DNA of 64,000 nt, taken from Bacillota bacterium (GTDB lineage: Bacteria > Bacillota > Clostridia > Acetivibrionales > JAFADI01). The stretch is from NCBI GenBank assembly GCA_023424965.1, contig JAFADI010000064.1:1-64000 (forward strand). Direction: 5' to 3'. Numbering within the stretch: position 1 is the stretch's first letter; every line of letters begins with the position of its first letter. Positions 25,046-34,294 of the stretch are shown here, in pieces. The position numbers were made by a program, and so were the translations under genes. The notes under the pieces are model-generated. The model was given only the letters and a program-made list of their open reading frames with translations. It was not told where the DNA came from and made no database searches.

Positions 25046-25498
25046 ATGAAAACTGCTGTGAAGCGAAAGGGGAAGATCAGAATGGGAATCGTATTGTTGG
25101 TGATCGCAGGAGTGATTGCGGCAGCCATGGGAGGCGGGATTCTTTTTACCGCACCGGGGCGCAATGAAATCAAAAACCTTACCTTTACCGGGTTGGATTT
25201 CAAAAAGCTGCGCGACGGCAACTATGTTGGAGAATACAAAGGCACAAAGGACAGCTTCAGAAATGCCAGGGTCCGGGTAACCGTGTCGGCGGGCAAGGTT
25301 TCAGACATCAAAGTGCTGCAGGGTGCGCTGGATAAAGGGGGAAAGCCCGTGGAAATCAGAAACGGCCTGACCATTGACGATTTGCTCGGCAGGGTCATTG
25401 AGTCCCAGTCACTGGAGGTAGATGTCATCAGCGGTGCAACCCTCACCTCCAAGGCACACCTTAAAGCGGTGGAAAATGCGCTGGAACAGGCCCAATAG
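25046..25498 (+). CDS. Membrane-anchored FMN-binding domain protein, ApbE client
   Basis: A 150-residue protein with an N-terminal membrane helix (residues 12-34) and an extracytoplasmic FMN_bind domain (DGNYVGEYKGTKDS, then VISGATLTSKAHLKAVENAL). The threonine of SGAT is the expected FMN attachment site. It follows apbE directly, so the pair is a flavinylation module of the kind linked to extracytoplasmic electron transfer. No membrane electron-delivering partner is adjacent. Regulation by the upstream TetR is likely. Confidence 0.88.
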   Translation: MKTAVKRKGKIRMGIVLLVIAGVIAAAMGGGILFTAPGRNEIKNLTFTGLDFKKLRDGNYVGEYKGTKDSFRNARVRVTVSAGKVSDIKVLQGALDKGGKPVEIRNGLTIDDLLGRVIESQSLEVDVISGATLTSKAHLKAVENALEQAQ

Positions 25499-25516
25499 CG
25501 GAAAGAAAAGTTTTCA

Positions 25517-25545
25517 TTGACATTTTTGGACTATAGTAGTAGTCT
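25517..25545 (+). promoter_or_regulatory. Promoter of the SIMPL-domain gene
   Basis: TTGACA (25517-25522) with TAGTCT 17 bases further (25540-25545). The -35 is perfect and the -10 is poor, which suggests a regulated promoter. Confidence 0.5.
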
Positions 25546-25597
25546 GTAAATACAAACTATTGAGATAGTCTGAATTTGTCAAAGGGAGATGGGGAAG

Positions 25598-26404
25598 ATG
25601 AAGAGGAGATACGGGGCAATTTTAACAGCGGTAATGCTTTTTTTAGGAATGCTTGCGTTTACAGCCACGTGTTTTGCAGAGGGCACCGACAGTCAAGGTG
25701 CCGCGTCCAATCCGTCAGGCAGAGGCTTGTCGGTGACGGGATCGGCGGAGATTATGGTAATTCCGGATGAAGCGGTTTTTACGCTGGCCGTGGAAACCAC
25801 CCATATGGACATGATGAAGGCAAAAGCAGAGAACGATGCCAGCATCAAGAAAATTAGAGGCATTGCGGAAGAACTGAAAATCGAAGCACGGTATATAGAA
25901 ACGGATTATATCAGTGTAAATCCCAAATATAGCTACGATAATGGAGAAAGCATTTTCAAAGGCTATACCATCCACCGGGGACTGGTGATTACACTAAAAG
26001 ATTTGTCGAAATTTGACGAGCTTTTCACAAAAATACTGGATTCCGGAGCCAATTATGTCCGGAATGTTCAATTCAAAACCACAAAACTGAGGGACTATAA
26101 GGATGAGGCGAGAGCCCTTGCGGTGAAAGCGGCAAAGGAAAAAGCCGTTGCGATGGCCAAAGAGCTGGGACAAACCGTGGGGAAAGCAAATGTTGTCCAG
26201 GAATTGCAGGAAGATATCTACTCCTATTACAGCCCCTGGAGTTCCAGCGCTTATCCCGGAGCTAACCTGGCAAGCAATGTTACCCTGTCCAATTCCATCC
26301 TGAATGCTCCGGGAAACGGTTTGCAGAATGCAAACAACGGGGATTTCTCACCGGGACAAATCAAGATAAGCGCCAGGATTGCGGTAACTTTTGATTTGAA
26401 TTGA
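25598..26404 (+). CDS. Exported SIMPL (DUF541) domain protein
   Basis: About 268 residues with a signal peptide (KRRYGAILTAVMLFLGML, cleavage near CFAEG) and one SIMPL domain: SVTGSAEIMVIPDEAVFTLAV, then GYTIHRGLVITLKDLSKF and the AVKAAKEKAVAMAKELGQTVG helix. The family (BP26, Oxidative stress defence YggE) is periplasmic or extracellular; its exact role is unclear. ATG 25598 has AAAGGGAG at nine bases, while ATG 25589 abuts it. A cysteine in TATCFAEG could alternatively be a lipobox but the context is weak. Confidence 0.85.
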   Translation: MKRRYGAILTAVMLFLGMLAFTATCFAEGTDSQGAASNPSGRGLSVTGSAEIMVIPDEAVFTLAVETTHMDMMKAKAENDASIKKIRGIAEELKIEARYIETDYISVNPKYSYDNGESIFKGYTIHRGLVITLKDLSKFDELFTKILDSGANYVRNVQFKTTKLRDYKDEARALAVKAAKEKAVAMAKELGQTVGKANVVQELQEDIYSYYSPWSSSAYPGANLASNVTLSNSILNAPGNGLQNANNGDFSPGQIKISARIAVTFDLN

Positions 26405-26436
26405 CCGGTGGTATTCGTGCATACTATAATAACAAT

Positions 26437-27621
26437 ATGAAAAATAACATTTACAAGAGAATTGTTGGTCCTTTTTCAGACTTTTTTAAAGCTGAATCTG
26501 CAAGCGGATTAATGCTTTTATTTTGTGCACTTATTGCAATGGTCATCGCAAACTCCAGGCTTGCCGGGGCCTATGACCACATACTCCATACCAACATAAC
26601 TGTCGGATATAAGGAATTTTCCCTGTCGCTGTCGATTCTCCATTGGATTAATGACGGATTGATGGCGGTCTTTTTTCTTGTGGTGGGTATGGAAATAAAA
26701 CGGGAAATGGCAATCGGAGAACTTAAATCCGTAAAGAAAACCCTGTTGCCCATCACTGCCGCCATCGGCGGTATGCTTGTACCGGCGGTTATTTATGCGT
26801 TATTCAATTACAGGGAGCCCACCATTACAGGATGGGGCATCCCCATGGCCACGGACATTGCATTTGCGCTGGGGGTCCTGTCTCTGGCAGCAAAAAGGGC
26901 CCCGAAAGGAATCGTGGTATTTCTCACGGCCCTTGCCATTGTTGACGACCTGGGGGCCATCGTTGTAATCGCCCTTTTCTATACCCACCGGATCTCATGG
27001 CTTGCCCTGGCGGCAGGTGCCGTTGTTTTTGCCGGCCTTTTACTGGCGAACCGGTTGAAGGTCAAATACCTGGCCGTCTTTGTTATGGGAGGTGTTTTAT
27101 TATGGGTTTGCCTGCAGAAGTCGGGCGTACATGCGACCATTGCAGGCGTGCTGCTTGGAATGGCGCTGCCTGCCGGTAAAAACGAGGATGAACACAAGAC
27201 TTCCATGCTGCATAAGCTGGAACATGCCCTGGCACCCTGGTCCGCTTTTGTGATCATGCCTGTATTCGCCCTGGCGAATTCCGGTGTGGCCATTGATATG
27301 GGCAATTTGACGGCGCTCATACTGACGCCCGTGAGCCTGGGAATCATTTTCGGCCTTTTTGCGGGTAAGCAGTTGGGGATATTCGGGTTCTCGTACCTTT
27401 TGATAAAATTGAAAATTGCCAGCCTTCCCTCCCGGGTGACAAAAAGGCATCTGTATGGAGCCAGTGTTCTTGGGGGGATTGGGTTTACCATGTCCTTGTT
27501 CATTTCCTCCCTGTCCTTTTCAGATGCAATTTCCTTATCTACGGCGAAAATCGCCATTATGACTGCTTCAGTTCTGGCGGCTGTCGCCGGTACCCTGATC
27601 TTTAAATTTATAAATTCTTAA
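26437..27621 (+). CDS. nhaA: Na+/H+ antiporter NhaA
   Basis: About 394 residues with 12 membrane segments. Signature elements: DFFKAESASGLMLL at the start, MEIKREMAIGEL, the GWGIPMATDIAFALGVL helix with the TDIAFA aspartate and the following ALAIVDDLGAIVVIALFY, whose DD pair binds Na+/H+. It exchanges Na+ for protons across the cytoplasmic membrane. ATG 26437 matches family length; there is no clear ribosome site, so translation may be weak or coupled to the preceding gene. An in-frame TTG overlaps the SIMPL stop. Confidence 0.95.
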   Translation: MKNNIYKRIVGPFSDFFKAESASGLMLLFCALIAMVIANSRLAGAYDHILHTNITVGYKEFSLSLSILHWINDGLMAVFFLVVGMEIKREMAIGELKSVKKTLLPITAAIGGMLVPAVIYALFNYREPTITGWGIPMATDIAFALGVLSLAAKRAPKGIVVFLTALAIVDDLGAIVVIALFYTHRISWLALAAGAVVFAGLLLANRLKVKYLAVFVMGGVLLWVCLQKSGVHATIAGVLLGMALPAGKNEDEHKTSMLHKLEHALAPWSAFVIMPVFALANSGVAIDMGNLTALILTPVSLGIIFGLFAGKQLGIFGFSYLLIKLKIASLPSRVTKRHLYGASVLGGIGFTMSLFISSLSFSDAISLSTAKIAIMTASVLAAVAGTLIFKFINS

Positions 27622-27666
27622 GGTTTTATTCAGAGATAAGCAATAACTTGATAATATAATGGGATG

Positions 27667-27744
27667 TGAAGCGTGCAATAAATTCTTGAAGGTATGTTCA
27701 ACTATTTTGCGTCTAAACCGTTGAAAACATTTTGACACGCTTCA
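27667..27744 (+). promoter_or_regulatory. Long-range inverted repeat in the leader of the permease gene
   Basis: TGAAGCGTG (27667-27675) and CACGCTTCA (27736-27744) are exact reverse complements 60 bases apart. The right arm ends at the AGGAG ribosome site, so pairing in the mRNA could hide it. Effect is inferred. Confidence 0.35.
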
Positions 27745-27756
27745 GGAGTGATCACA

Positions 27757-30261
27757 TTGGGAATTATAATCAAGTTTTTGATAAAAAGCATCTATGAAAA
27801 AAAACTGCGCACATTTCTTATCCTGCTGGCAATTGTGCTTTCTTCGGGAGTATTTTTTGCCTCCGTCGCCATTTCGGGAAGCCTCGAGCAGATGATCATC
27901 AAAGGGATTGTTGATTCATACGGGAATGCGGATATCGTTATAAGTCCCGTTCAGAAATCCCCCTCACCCTATTTCTACACCAACAGGGCCGAGGCATACA
28001 GGGACCGGACGGAATACATCATCGGAGAAATGCAGGCCAGTGCGGTATATATGGCCGGAAGAAAGGACGAGGTCAATATCAACCTTGTGGGTGCACCCAT
28101 TGAGGATATTCAGAAAATGAACCCTTTTACCCTCGAACAGCAGTCCGGTACATATCCCTTTGAAGGCAGAAAGATCATCATCGACAGGCTCTTTGCCCAA
28201 AAGTATGGCCTGAAGGCCGGGGACAGCCTGGAGCTTCAAATGGCCAGCGGCTCTCTGACCTCAAAACAAAGATTTATTATATGTGCAATTGCCTCTCCCG
28301 CGGGATTCTTTAAAAACCAGCCAAAATCAGCGGCGGCCCTGGTTCCCAGGGATTTTTTAAGTGCTTTCCACAATGCCCGGGGAAAGGTTGGGGCGGTTTA
28401 TATAAAGCTGCTTGAACCTGAGGACAAGCAGGAAATGATCAAGCTCCTGTCGGAGGAATATAAAAACTACAAGGTCTTTGAGCTCCTTCCCCTGGAGGAA
28501 ATAAAACAGGAGAGCACCATGATCTCCGCAGTATTTCTTATGCTGTCCTCCATTGTATTTTTTATGAGCATCTTTATCATCTATTCTTCCTTCAAGGTGA
28601 TTACCGCAGAAAAACTGCCCGTCATAGGTACCTTCAGAAGCATCGGGGCTACAAAGAAAATGACGAATTTACTCCTGCTGGGTGAAAGCCTGCTCTATGG
28701 GGTTGTGGGCGGGATCCTGGGCTGTGGCGTGGGGGTGGGCATCTTGTATCTCATGTCCTTTGCCTTGAGCAAAATGGCTCACGGCGGCGATGGAATGGAA
28801 TTCAAAGCGGTAATCCAGTTCTCGGGGATAAATTTTGTACTTGCATTTGTGGGGGCTGTTGTCCTTTGTTTTGTGAGCTCAATTATACCCATCGTAAGAG
28901 TCTCCCGGATCCCGGTGAAGGATATCGTTCTAAATTCCATAGAGGCCAATAGGAGAAGGAAAAAAATCAGGCTGATCCTGGGGATGGCATTCATGGCGGT
29001 GGCTTTTGCCTGTTCTCTGGTAGACTCCGATGACCTGAGGCCCATCCTGGGCAGCGTGGGGATGCTCCTTTCCCTTACCTCCGTGATAATGCTGGTTCCC
29101 TATATTACTTCTGTTTTTATCCGGATATTTGAGAAACTGTATATTTTCGTTTTCGGCAATATTGGGATTCTCTCGGCAAAAAATCTGAGAGAGAACGGCA
29201 ACATCATAAACAATATTTCCATGCTGGCCATCGGAATATCAAGCCTCCTTCTCTTCAACACCGCAAGCTATGACAATGTGGCCAGCATAACGGACATGCA
29301 CAGGGATGCCCTCTATGATATCGAAATGTACGCGGCAAATGCCGACAGGAACATGGAAAACCGGCTTCTCAACATCGAGGGGGTAAAGGGCGTCTACGGT
29401 GACTATGAAACATACAATGTGGAAATTGCGGGCAGAAATGAAAGAATATCCGCCATAAAGGGCGTTGATAAGACCAAGCTTACGGACTTCTGGAGGGTTT
29501 CAACGGAGGGCGGGCCCGCAGATATCTTCGATAGGCTGGACGAAGGCAGGAATATCCTGTTGACCGAGACTCTCCGGAAAAAGTTCAATGTGAAGGCAGG
29601 AGATTTTTTGAAGCTAAAAATGGCCGGTGGGGAGAAGGAATACAGGGTCATCGGCTTTTTTGACAACTTCATGAAAAGGGAGAATTTTGCCTTTGTGTCC
29701 CAGCGGTTTTTGAAATCGGATATGCAGCTTAAATACTATAACGGTATTTTCATAAAGACCTACGGGGATTATGACAGGGTGAAAGAAAGGATTGAACAGG
29801 AGTTTGTGAGGCAAAAACCGTACGTGGAGACCAAGTATAAGCAGCAGGAAGAATATCTTGAGTCCAATAAACAGGTCATGCTGCTCATGAACGGCTTTTC
29901 GGTGCTGTCTATCATCATTGGGGTGTTTGGGGTGTTGAACAATCTCTTGATAAGCTTCATCAGCCGCAAGCGTTCCCTTGCGGTATTCAGGTCCATGGGC
30001 ATGAGCAAGGTCCAGATCGTGAAGATGATTTTTCTGGAGGCCTTCACAGGGGGGATTATCGGCGGACTGTTCGGTGTTGCCACGGGAACGCTTATGATTG
30101 TGGTGCTGGCGGGGGCAAGTAATTCCGGGGAAATACATTATCCGGTAAGTTCCTACATACTCTATGTTATTGCCGGCGCCGCCGTAATGCTGGCCGCTTC
30201 CATAAGTCCGGCCCTCAAGTCCTCAAGGCTTGACATTATTTCGGCGGTAAAATTTGAGTAA
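27757..30261 (+). CDS. FtsX/MacB-like ABC transporter permease, two FtsX cores
   Basis: About 834 residues with ten predicted membrane segments: one N-terminal helix, an extracytoplasmic MacB_PCD domain (residues 45-240), a first FtsX core (about 260-390), further helices, a second extracytoplasmic domain (500-700) and a second FtsX core (710-830). This is the layout of lipoprotein-, lipid- or peptide-handling permeases. No ATP-binding protein or membrane-fusion partner is encoded beside it, which is odd. TTG 27757 is chosen because AGGAG ends nine bases before it; a GTG nine bases upstream overlaps the ribosome site. Confidence 0.85.
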   Translation: MGIIIKFLIKSIYEKKLRTFLILLAIVLSSGVFFASVAISGSLEQMIIKGIVDSYGNADIVISPVQKSPSPYFYTNRAEAYRDRTEYIIGEMQASAVYMAGRKDEVNINLVGAPIEDIQKMNPFTLEQQSGTYPFEGRKIIIDRLFAQKYGLKAGDSLELQMASGSLTSKQRFIICAIASPAGFFKNQPKSAAALVPRDFLSAFHNARGKVGAVYIKLLEPEDKQEMIKLLSEEYKNYKVFELLPLEEIKQESTMISAVFLMLSSIVFFMSIFIIYSSFKVITAEKLPVIGTFRSIGATKKMTNLLLLGESLLYGVVGGILGCGVGVGILYLMSFALSKMAHGGDGMEFKAVIQFSGINFVLAFVGAVVLCFVSSIIPIVRVSRIPVKDIVLNSIEANRRRKKIRLILGMAFMAVAFACSLVDSDDLRPILGSVGMLLSLTSVIMLVPYITSVFIRIFEKLYIFVFGNIGILSAKNLRENGNIINNISMLAIGISSLLLFNTASYDNVASITDMHRDALYDIEMYAANADRNMENRLLNIEGVKGVYGDYETYNVEIAGRNERISAIKGVDKTKLTDFWRVSTEGGPADIFDRLDEGRNILLTETLRKKFNVKAGDFLKLKMAGGEKEYRVIGFFDNFMKRENFAFVSQRFLKSDMQLKYYNGIFIKTYGDYDRVKERIEQEFVRQKPYVETKYKQQEEYLESNKQVMLLMNGFSVLSIIIGVFGVLNNLLISFISRKRSLAVFRSMGMSKVQIVKMIFLEAFTGGIIGGLFGVATGTLMIVVLAGASNSGEIHYPVSSYILYVIAGAAVMLAASISPALKSSRLDIISAVKFE

Positions 30262-30342
30262 AGTATGTGGTATACTATAAAGAGCGCAGATTGGCATTGA
30301 TATGGGAGCCTTATCGTATAAATAAACGGGGAGGACTTTAGA

Positions 30343-31095
30343 TTGGGTGATTTACCGCAGCAGCGGCCGGGGGTGAATAAAGAGTCGGTTTCCTACGATT
30401 CTTATGAACAAATGGCGGATTACTATTTTAAGGATGTGGATACGAAGCCTTTTAATGCCTACTATGAAAGGCCGGCGACGGTATCCCTCCTTCCAGAGAA
30501 TCTGAAAGGCTTGAGCATTCTGGACGCCGGATGTGCGGCAGGCTGGTATACCAACTGGCTGCTGGACAGAGGTGCGTGCGTGACGGCTCTGGATTTCAGC
30601 CCCGGGATGATTGAGATGACGAAAAAAAGAGTTGGAAATAAGGCCAGGGTCCTAAGAGCTGATTTGAATGAGCCCCTGGATTTCATTCCTGACAGGTCCA
30701 TGGATATGGTTCTATCCTCTCTGACCCTTCACTATATTAAAGACTGGAAGCCCGTCATGGGGGAGTTTAGCCGGGTGCTGAAAAATGAAGGAAGCCTCGT
30801 TTTTTCCGTGCACCACCCTTTCATGGATTTTACCGTCTTTGAAAGAGAAAATTACTTTGTCACGGAATTGCTGGAGGACGAATGGGATACCCCTGAGGGA
30901 AAAGTAAAGGTACGGTTTTACCGCAGGCCTTTGAACAGTATCCTGTCCTCTGTGATTGACGCAGGTTTTATTGTGGAAAAATTACTGGAACCCATGCCGA
31001 CGGAACTGTTTAAAAAGGAGCAGCCGGAGGTATATGAGGGACTGACAAATCATCCGCACTTTCTGTTTATAAAAGCGAGAAAAGCGGGGAAGTAA
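30343..31095 (+). CDS. Class I SAM-dependent methyltransferase
   Basis: A 250-residue protein with the Methyltransf_11 fold: SILDAGCAAGWYTNWLLDRG (motif I), ALDFSPGMIEM (motif II), ADLNEPLDF, and MVLSSLTLHYIKDW. It transfers a methyl group from S-adenosylmethionine to an unknown acceptor. TTG 30343 is preceded by GGGGAGG. It stands alone between the permease and uppP with short gaps. Confidence 0.88.
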   Translation: MGDLPQQRPGVNKESVSYDSYEQMADYYFKDVDTKPFNAYYERPATVSLLPENLKGLSILDAGCAAGWYTNWLLDRGACVTALDFSPGMIEMTKKRVGNKARVLRADLNEPLDFIPDRSMDMVLSSLTLHYIKDWKPVMGEFSRVLKNEGSLVFSVHHPFMDFTVFERENYFVTELLEDEWDTPEGKVKVRFYRRPLNSILSSVIDAGFIVEKLLEPMPTELFKKEQPEVYEGLTNHPHFLFIKARKAGK

Positions 31096-31148
31096 GCGGA
31101 TATGAGGCTTAATACTGTAATTGACATACGTTGAGAGGGGAAGAGTAC

Positions 31149-31964
31149 ATGGAATGGATGGAAATAATAAAAGCGATTATTCTGGGCATCATTGAGGGCA
31201 TTACCGAGTGGCTGCCCATCAGCAGCACGGGGCACATGATTCTGGCGGATGAATTCATCCGGCTGAATATGAGCGAGGCCTTTAAAGAGATGTTTTTTGT
31301 AGTGATCCAGCTTGGGGCCATCCTGGCCGTGGTTATTTTATTTTTTCACAAGCTTAATCCCTTTTCACCCCGCAAGTCGGTCGTAGAAAAGAAAGAGACC
31401 TTTACCCTGTGGTTCAAAGTGGCGGTGGCCTGTATTCCGGGGGTCATCGGATTTGTGGTGGATGATAAAATCGATGAATTGTTTTATAACTATAAAACCG
31501 TGGCAATCACCCTTATTCTGTACGGTATTTTATTCATTCTTATTGAAAGCCGGAACGGGACACGCAGATTTAAAATCAATGAGGTTTCCGGGATGACCTA
31601 CAGTACCGCCTTTCTCATCGGCGTATTTCAGATACTGGCCTTTATCCCCGGCACTTCACGGTCCGGTGCAACCATCATAGGGGCCATGCTCCTGGGTACC
31701 TCAAGGTTTGTGGCCGCGGAATTTTCCTTCTTTCTGGCCATTCCCGCCATGTTTGCCGCCAGCGCTTACAAGATTGCAAAATTTGGGCTGAATTTTACCG
31801 GTACGGAGTTTGCCATCCTGCTGGTAGGAATGGTCACCGCGTTTATCGTTTCCGTCCTGGCCATTAAATTCCTTATGACCTACATTAAAAAACACGATTT
31901 CAAAGCCTTTGGCTACTACCGGATCGTTTTGGGCCTCATTGTCCTCCTGTACTTTTTATTTTAG
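31149..31964 (+). CDS. uppP: Undecaprenyl-diphosphate phosphatase UppP (BacA family)
   Basis: A 271-residue membrane protein with eight helices. The signatures are GIIEGITEWLPISSTGHMIL and PGTSRSGATIIGAMLLG, holding the E/S/H and R residues of the active site. It dephosphorylates undecaprenyl diphosphate to the carrier form for cell-wall synthesis and confers bacitracin resistance when overexpressed. ATG 31149 follows GAGGGGAAGAG; the frame extends 18 bases upstream without a better start. Confidence 0.95.
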   Translation: MEWMEIIKAIILGIIEGITEWLPISSTGHMILADEFIRLNMSEAFKEMFFVVIQLGAILAVVILFFHKLNPFSPRKSVVEKKETFTLWFKVAVACIPGVIGFVVDDKIDELFYNYKTVAITLILYGILFILIESRNGTRRFKINEVSGMTYSTAFLIGVFQILAFIPGTSRSGATIIGAMLLGTSRFVAAEFSFFLAIPAMFAASAYKIAKFGLNFTGTEFAILLVGMVTAFIVSVLAIKFLMTYIKKHDFKAFGYYRIVLGLIVLLYFLF

Positions 31965-32044
31965 CGCGAATATTGAAAAATAATGATTTATGACGGGGCA
32001 AAAGTGGATAAAAATATATATGATTTCGTATCGTGGAGGCTAAA

Positions 32045-33541
32045 ATGGAAAAAGTACAAAATTTGTCCTGCGTCATGGTTATTTTCGGAGCAACGGGAGA
32101 TCTCACCCAAAGGAAGCTTTTACCCGCTTTATACAATCTCTGGCATGAGGGGCTGCTGCCGGAAAGCTTTGCCGTAGTAGCCGTAGGCAGGAGAGAGAAA
32201 ACCAGTGAAGAGTTCCGTGAGGAAGCATATAAATCCGTCCGGAAATTCGCAAGGTTTGAGCCCCAGGAGGACAAATGGCAGGGGCTCAAAAGCAGGATAT
32301 ACTATAGCAAGGTTGAATTTTTCGATGAGAAAGCCTACAGGAATCTGAGCTTTTATTTATCGGAGATGGATGAGCTTTACAAGACCCAGGGCAACCGAAT
32401 CTATTATCTGGCCACGGCGCCGGAATTTTTTGAGGTGATCGCCGATAACCTGAAGGCCAATGAAATGGCGCAAAACACCGGTGCCTGGCAGAGGCTTGTC
32501 ATTGAAAAGCCCTTTGGGAGGAGCCTTGCCACGGCCAGGTACTTGAACAGTAAGATAACCGATGTTTTTTCCGAAAGGAACATTTACAGGATCGATCATT
32601 ACCTGGGAAAAGAAATGGTTCAGAGCATCTCGGGAATCCGGTTCGCCAATACCCTGTTCGAGCCTGTGTGGAACAGCCGGTATATCGATAACATACAGAT
32701 ATCCTCAAGTGAAACCATCGGGGTTGAAAGCCGGGGAGCCTATTATGATAAGGCCGGAGCCCTGGGCGACATGGTACAGAACCACATGCTGCAGATATTG
32801 GCGCTGGTGGCCATGGAACCGCCTGCGGAATTGAGCCCTGAGTCCATCCGGGATGAAAAGGTGAAGCTGCTGAAATCCGTGGTGGCCTATGAAAATGAGA
32901 GGGTTATCGAGAACATTGTTTTTGGGCAGTATGGGGCAGCTTCAGGCAAAGATGCAGTTGTGAAGGCATACAGGCAGGAAAATATGGTTGCCGCCGATTC
33001 TTCCACGGAGACTTTTTTTGCCATGAAGCTGATGGTGGAGAATGAGCGGTGGAGAGGGATGCCCTTCTATATAAGAACGGGAAAAAGGCTTGCTTCCAAA
33101 TCCACCGAAATTGTCATTCAATTCAAGCCGGGAGCCAATGCCCTGTTCCCCAATGCAAGCGGAGAACTGGAGCCCAACCTGCTTGTCATACGGGTGCAGC
33201 CCAGAGAGGAAATTTTCCTTCAGATCAACACCAAAAAACCCGGGATACAGGGCAAAATTTCTTCCGTCCGGATGAATTTCTGCCAGAACTGTGAAGACTG
33301 CGAGGCTTACGCCTGCTCCCCGGAGGCTTACGAAAAACTGATTTTTGACGTAATGCAGGGGGATTCCACGCTGTTTACCAGGTGGGACGAGGTAGAACAA
33401 TCCTGGAAGCTGATTGACAACATTGCTTCCGTAAAAAACACAATGAAGCTGGAAGTCCCCGACTATCTGCCGGGAACCTGGGGGCCTTACGGCTCTGCGG
33501 AGCTTCTCGGGCGGGAGGGGAGACACTGGTGGATCGTTTGA
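32045..33541 (+). CDS. zwf: Glucose-6-phosphate 1-dehydrogenase
   Basis: About 498 residues. The coenzyme loop is IFGATGDLTQRKLLPALY, the substrate-binding motif is RIDHYLGKEMVQ (conserved RIDHYLGKE), and EKPFG is present at about residue 155. It oxidises glucose 6-phosphate to 6-phosphogluconolactone with NADP or NAD. ATG 32045 follows GGAGG at six bases. No gnd or pgl gene is adjacent. A cluster of cysteines near residue 420 (FCQNCEDCEAYAC) is unusual for the enzyme. Confidence 0.95.
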   Translation: MEKVQNLSCVMVIFGATGDLTQRKLLPALYNLWHEGLLPESFAVVAVGRREKTSEEFREEAYKSVRKFARFEPQEDKWQGLKSRIYYSKVEFFDEKAYRNLSFYLSEMDELYKTQGNRIYYLATAPEFFEVIADNLKANEMAQNTGAWQRLVIEKPFGRSLATARYLNSKITDVFSERNIYRIDHYLGKEMVQSISGIRFANTLFEPVWNSRYIDNIQISSSETIGVESRGAYYDKAGALGDMVQNHMLQILALVAMEPPAELSPESIRDEKVKLLKSVVAYENERVIENIVFGQYGAASGKDAVVKAYRQENMVAADSSTETFFAMKLMVENERWRGMPFYIRTGKRLASKSTEIVIQFKPGANALFPNASGELEPNLLVIRVQPREEIFLQINTKKPGIQGKISSVRMNFCQNCEDCEAYACSPEAYEKLIFDVMQGDSTLFTRWDEVEQSWKLIDNIASVKNTMKLEVPDYLPGTWGPYGSAELLGREGRHWWIV

Positions 33542-33564
33542 AACATTATAAAGGAGGGAACAGC

Positions 33565-34209
33565 TTGAAAGTAATTGATATTTCCATGCCAATCGAACAC
33601 GGGATGCCGGTATATAAAAACAAGCCTGAAAAAAGGCCCGTGGTGAGGAACACCCACAATTATGCCACAGGAAACATCTATGAATCGGAAGTTACCCTGG
33701 ATATGCACACGGGGACCCACATCGACGCCCCCCTTCACGCCATGGAAGGCGGAAGCACCATGGAGATTTACAGCCTGGAAAGGTTTGTGACAAAGGCAAA
33801 GGTACTGGACCTGACAGGGGCCAAAGAGAGAATCTCGGCAGAGGACCTGGCAGACGAAGACATACGGAAGGGTGATTTCATCCTCCTTAAAACCCGGAAT
33901 TCCTTCCACCAGGAGTTTGTGGAGGACTTTGTCTATGTGGATAAAAGTGCCGCGGAACACCTGCGCGATATCGGCATAGCAGGTGTAGGCATTGACTCCC
34001 TGGGCATTGAAAGGGCCCAGGCGGACCATGGTACCCATAAGGCCCTGCTGGGAAACGGCATTGTAATCCTTGAAGGTCTGAGGCTTAAGGAGGTATTCAA
34101 AGGGGAATACTTGCTGTGTACGGCCCCCCTCAATATAAAAGGGGTGGAAGCGGCTCCCTGCAGGGCATTCCTCATAGAATTGGAGGAGCTTAGGTTCATT
34201 TTGGATTGA
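33565..34209 (+). CDS. Cyclase family metal hydrolase (kynurenine formamidase-like)
   Basis: A 214-residue protein with the family motif HTGTHIDAPLH, whose histidines and aspartate bind Zn or Mn, and the later GIDSLGIERAQADHGTHKALL. Members hydrolyse amides or esters such as N-formylkynurenine. A near-perfect AAGGAGGG site selects TTG 33565; a GTG at 33529 overlaps zwf. It is tightly linked to zwf, 23 bases after it, but the substrate is not evident. Confidence 0.88.
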   Translation: MKVIDISMPIEHGMPVYKNKPEKRPVVRNTHNYATGNIYESEVTLDMHTGTHIDAPLHAMEGGSTMEIYSLERFVTKAKVLDLTGAKERISAEDLADEDIRKGDFILLKTRNSFHQEFVEDFVYVDKSAAEHLRDIGIAGVGIDSLGIERAQADHGTHKALLGNGIVILEGLRLKEVFKGEYLLCTAPLNIKGVEAAPCRAFLIELEELRFILD

Positions 34210-34294
34210 GGGCGTGGGAGGTTTTTGTTGTACCCGGCTGCTTTTTTTATTAAAATAGGGTTATACAACAATACGCTATAATAAGGATAAAAAA

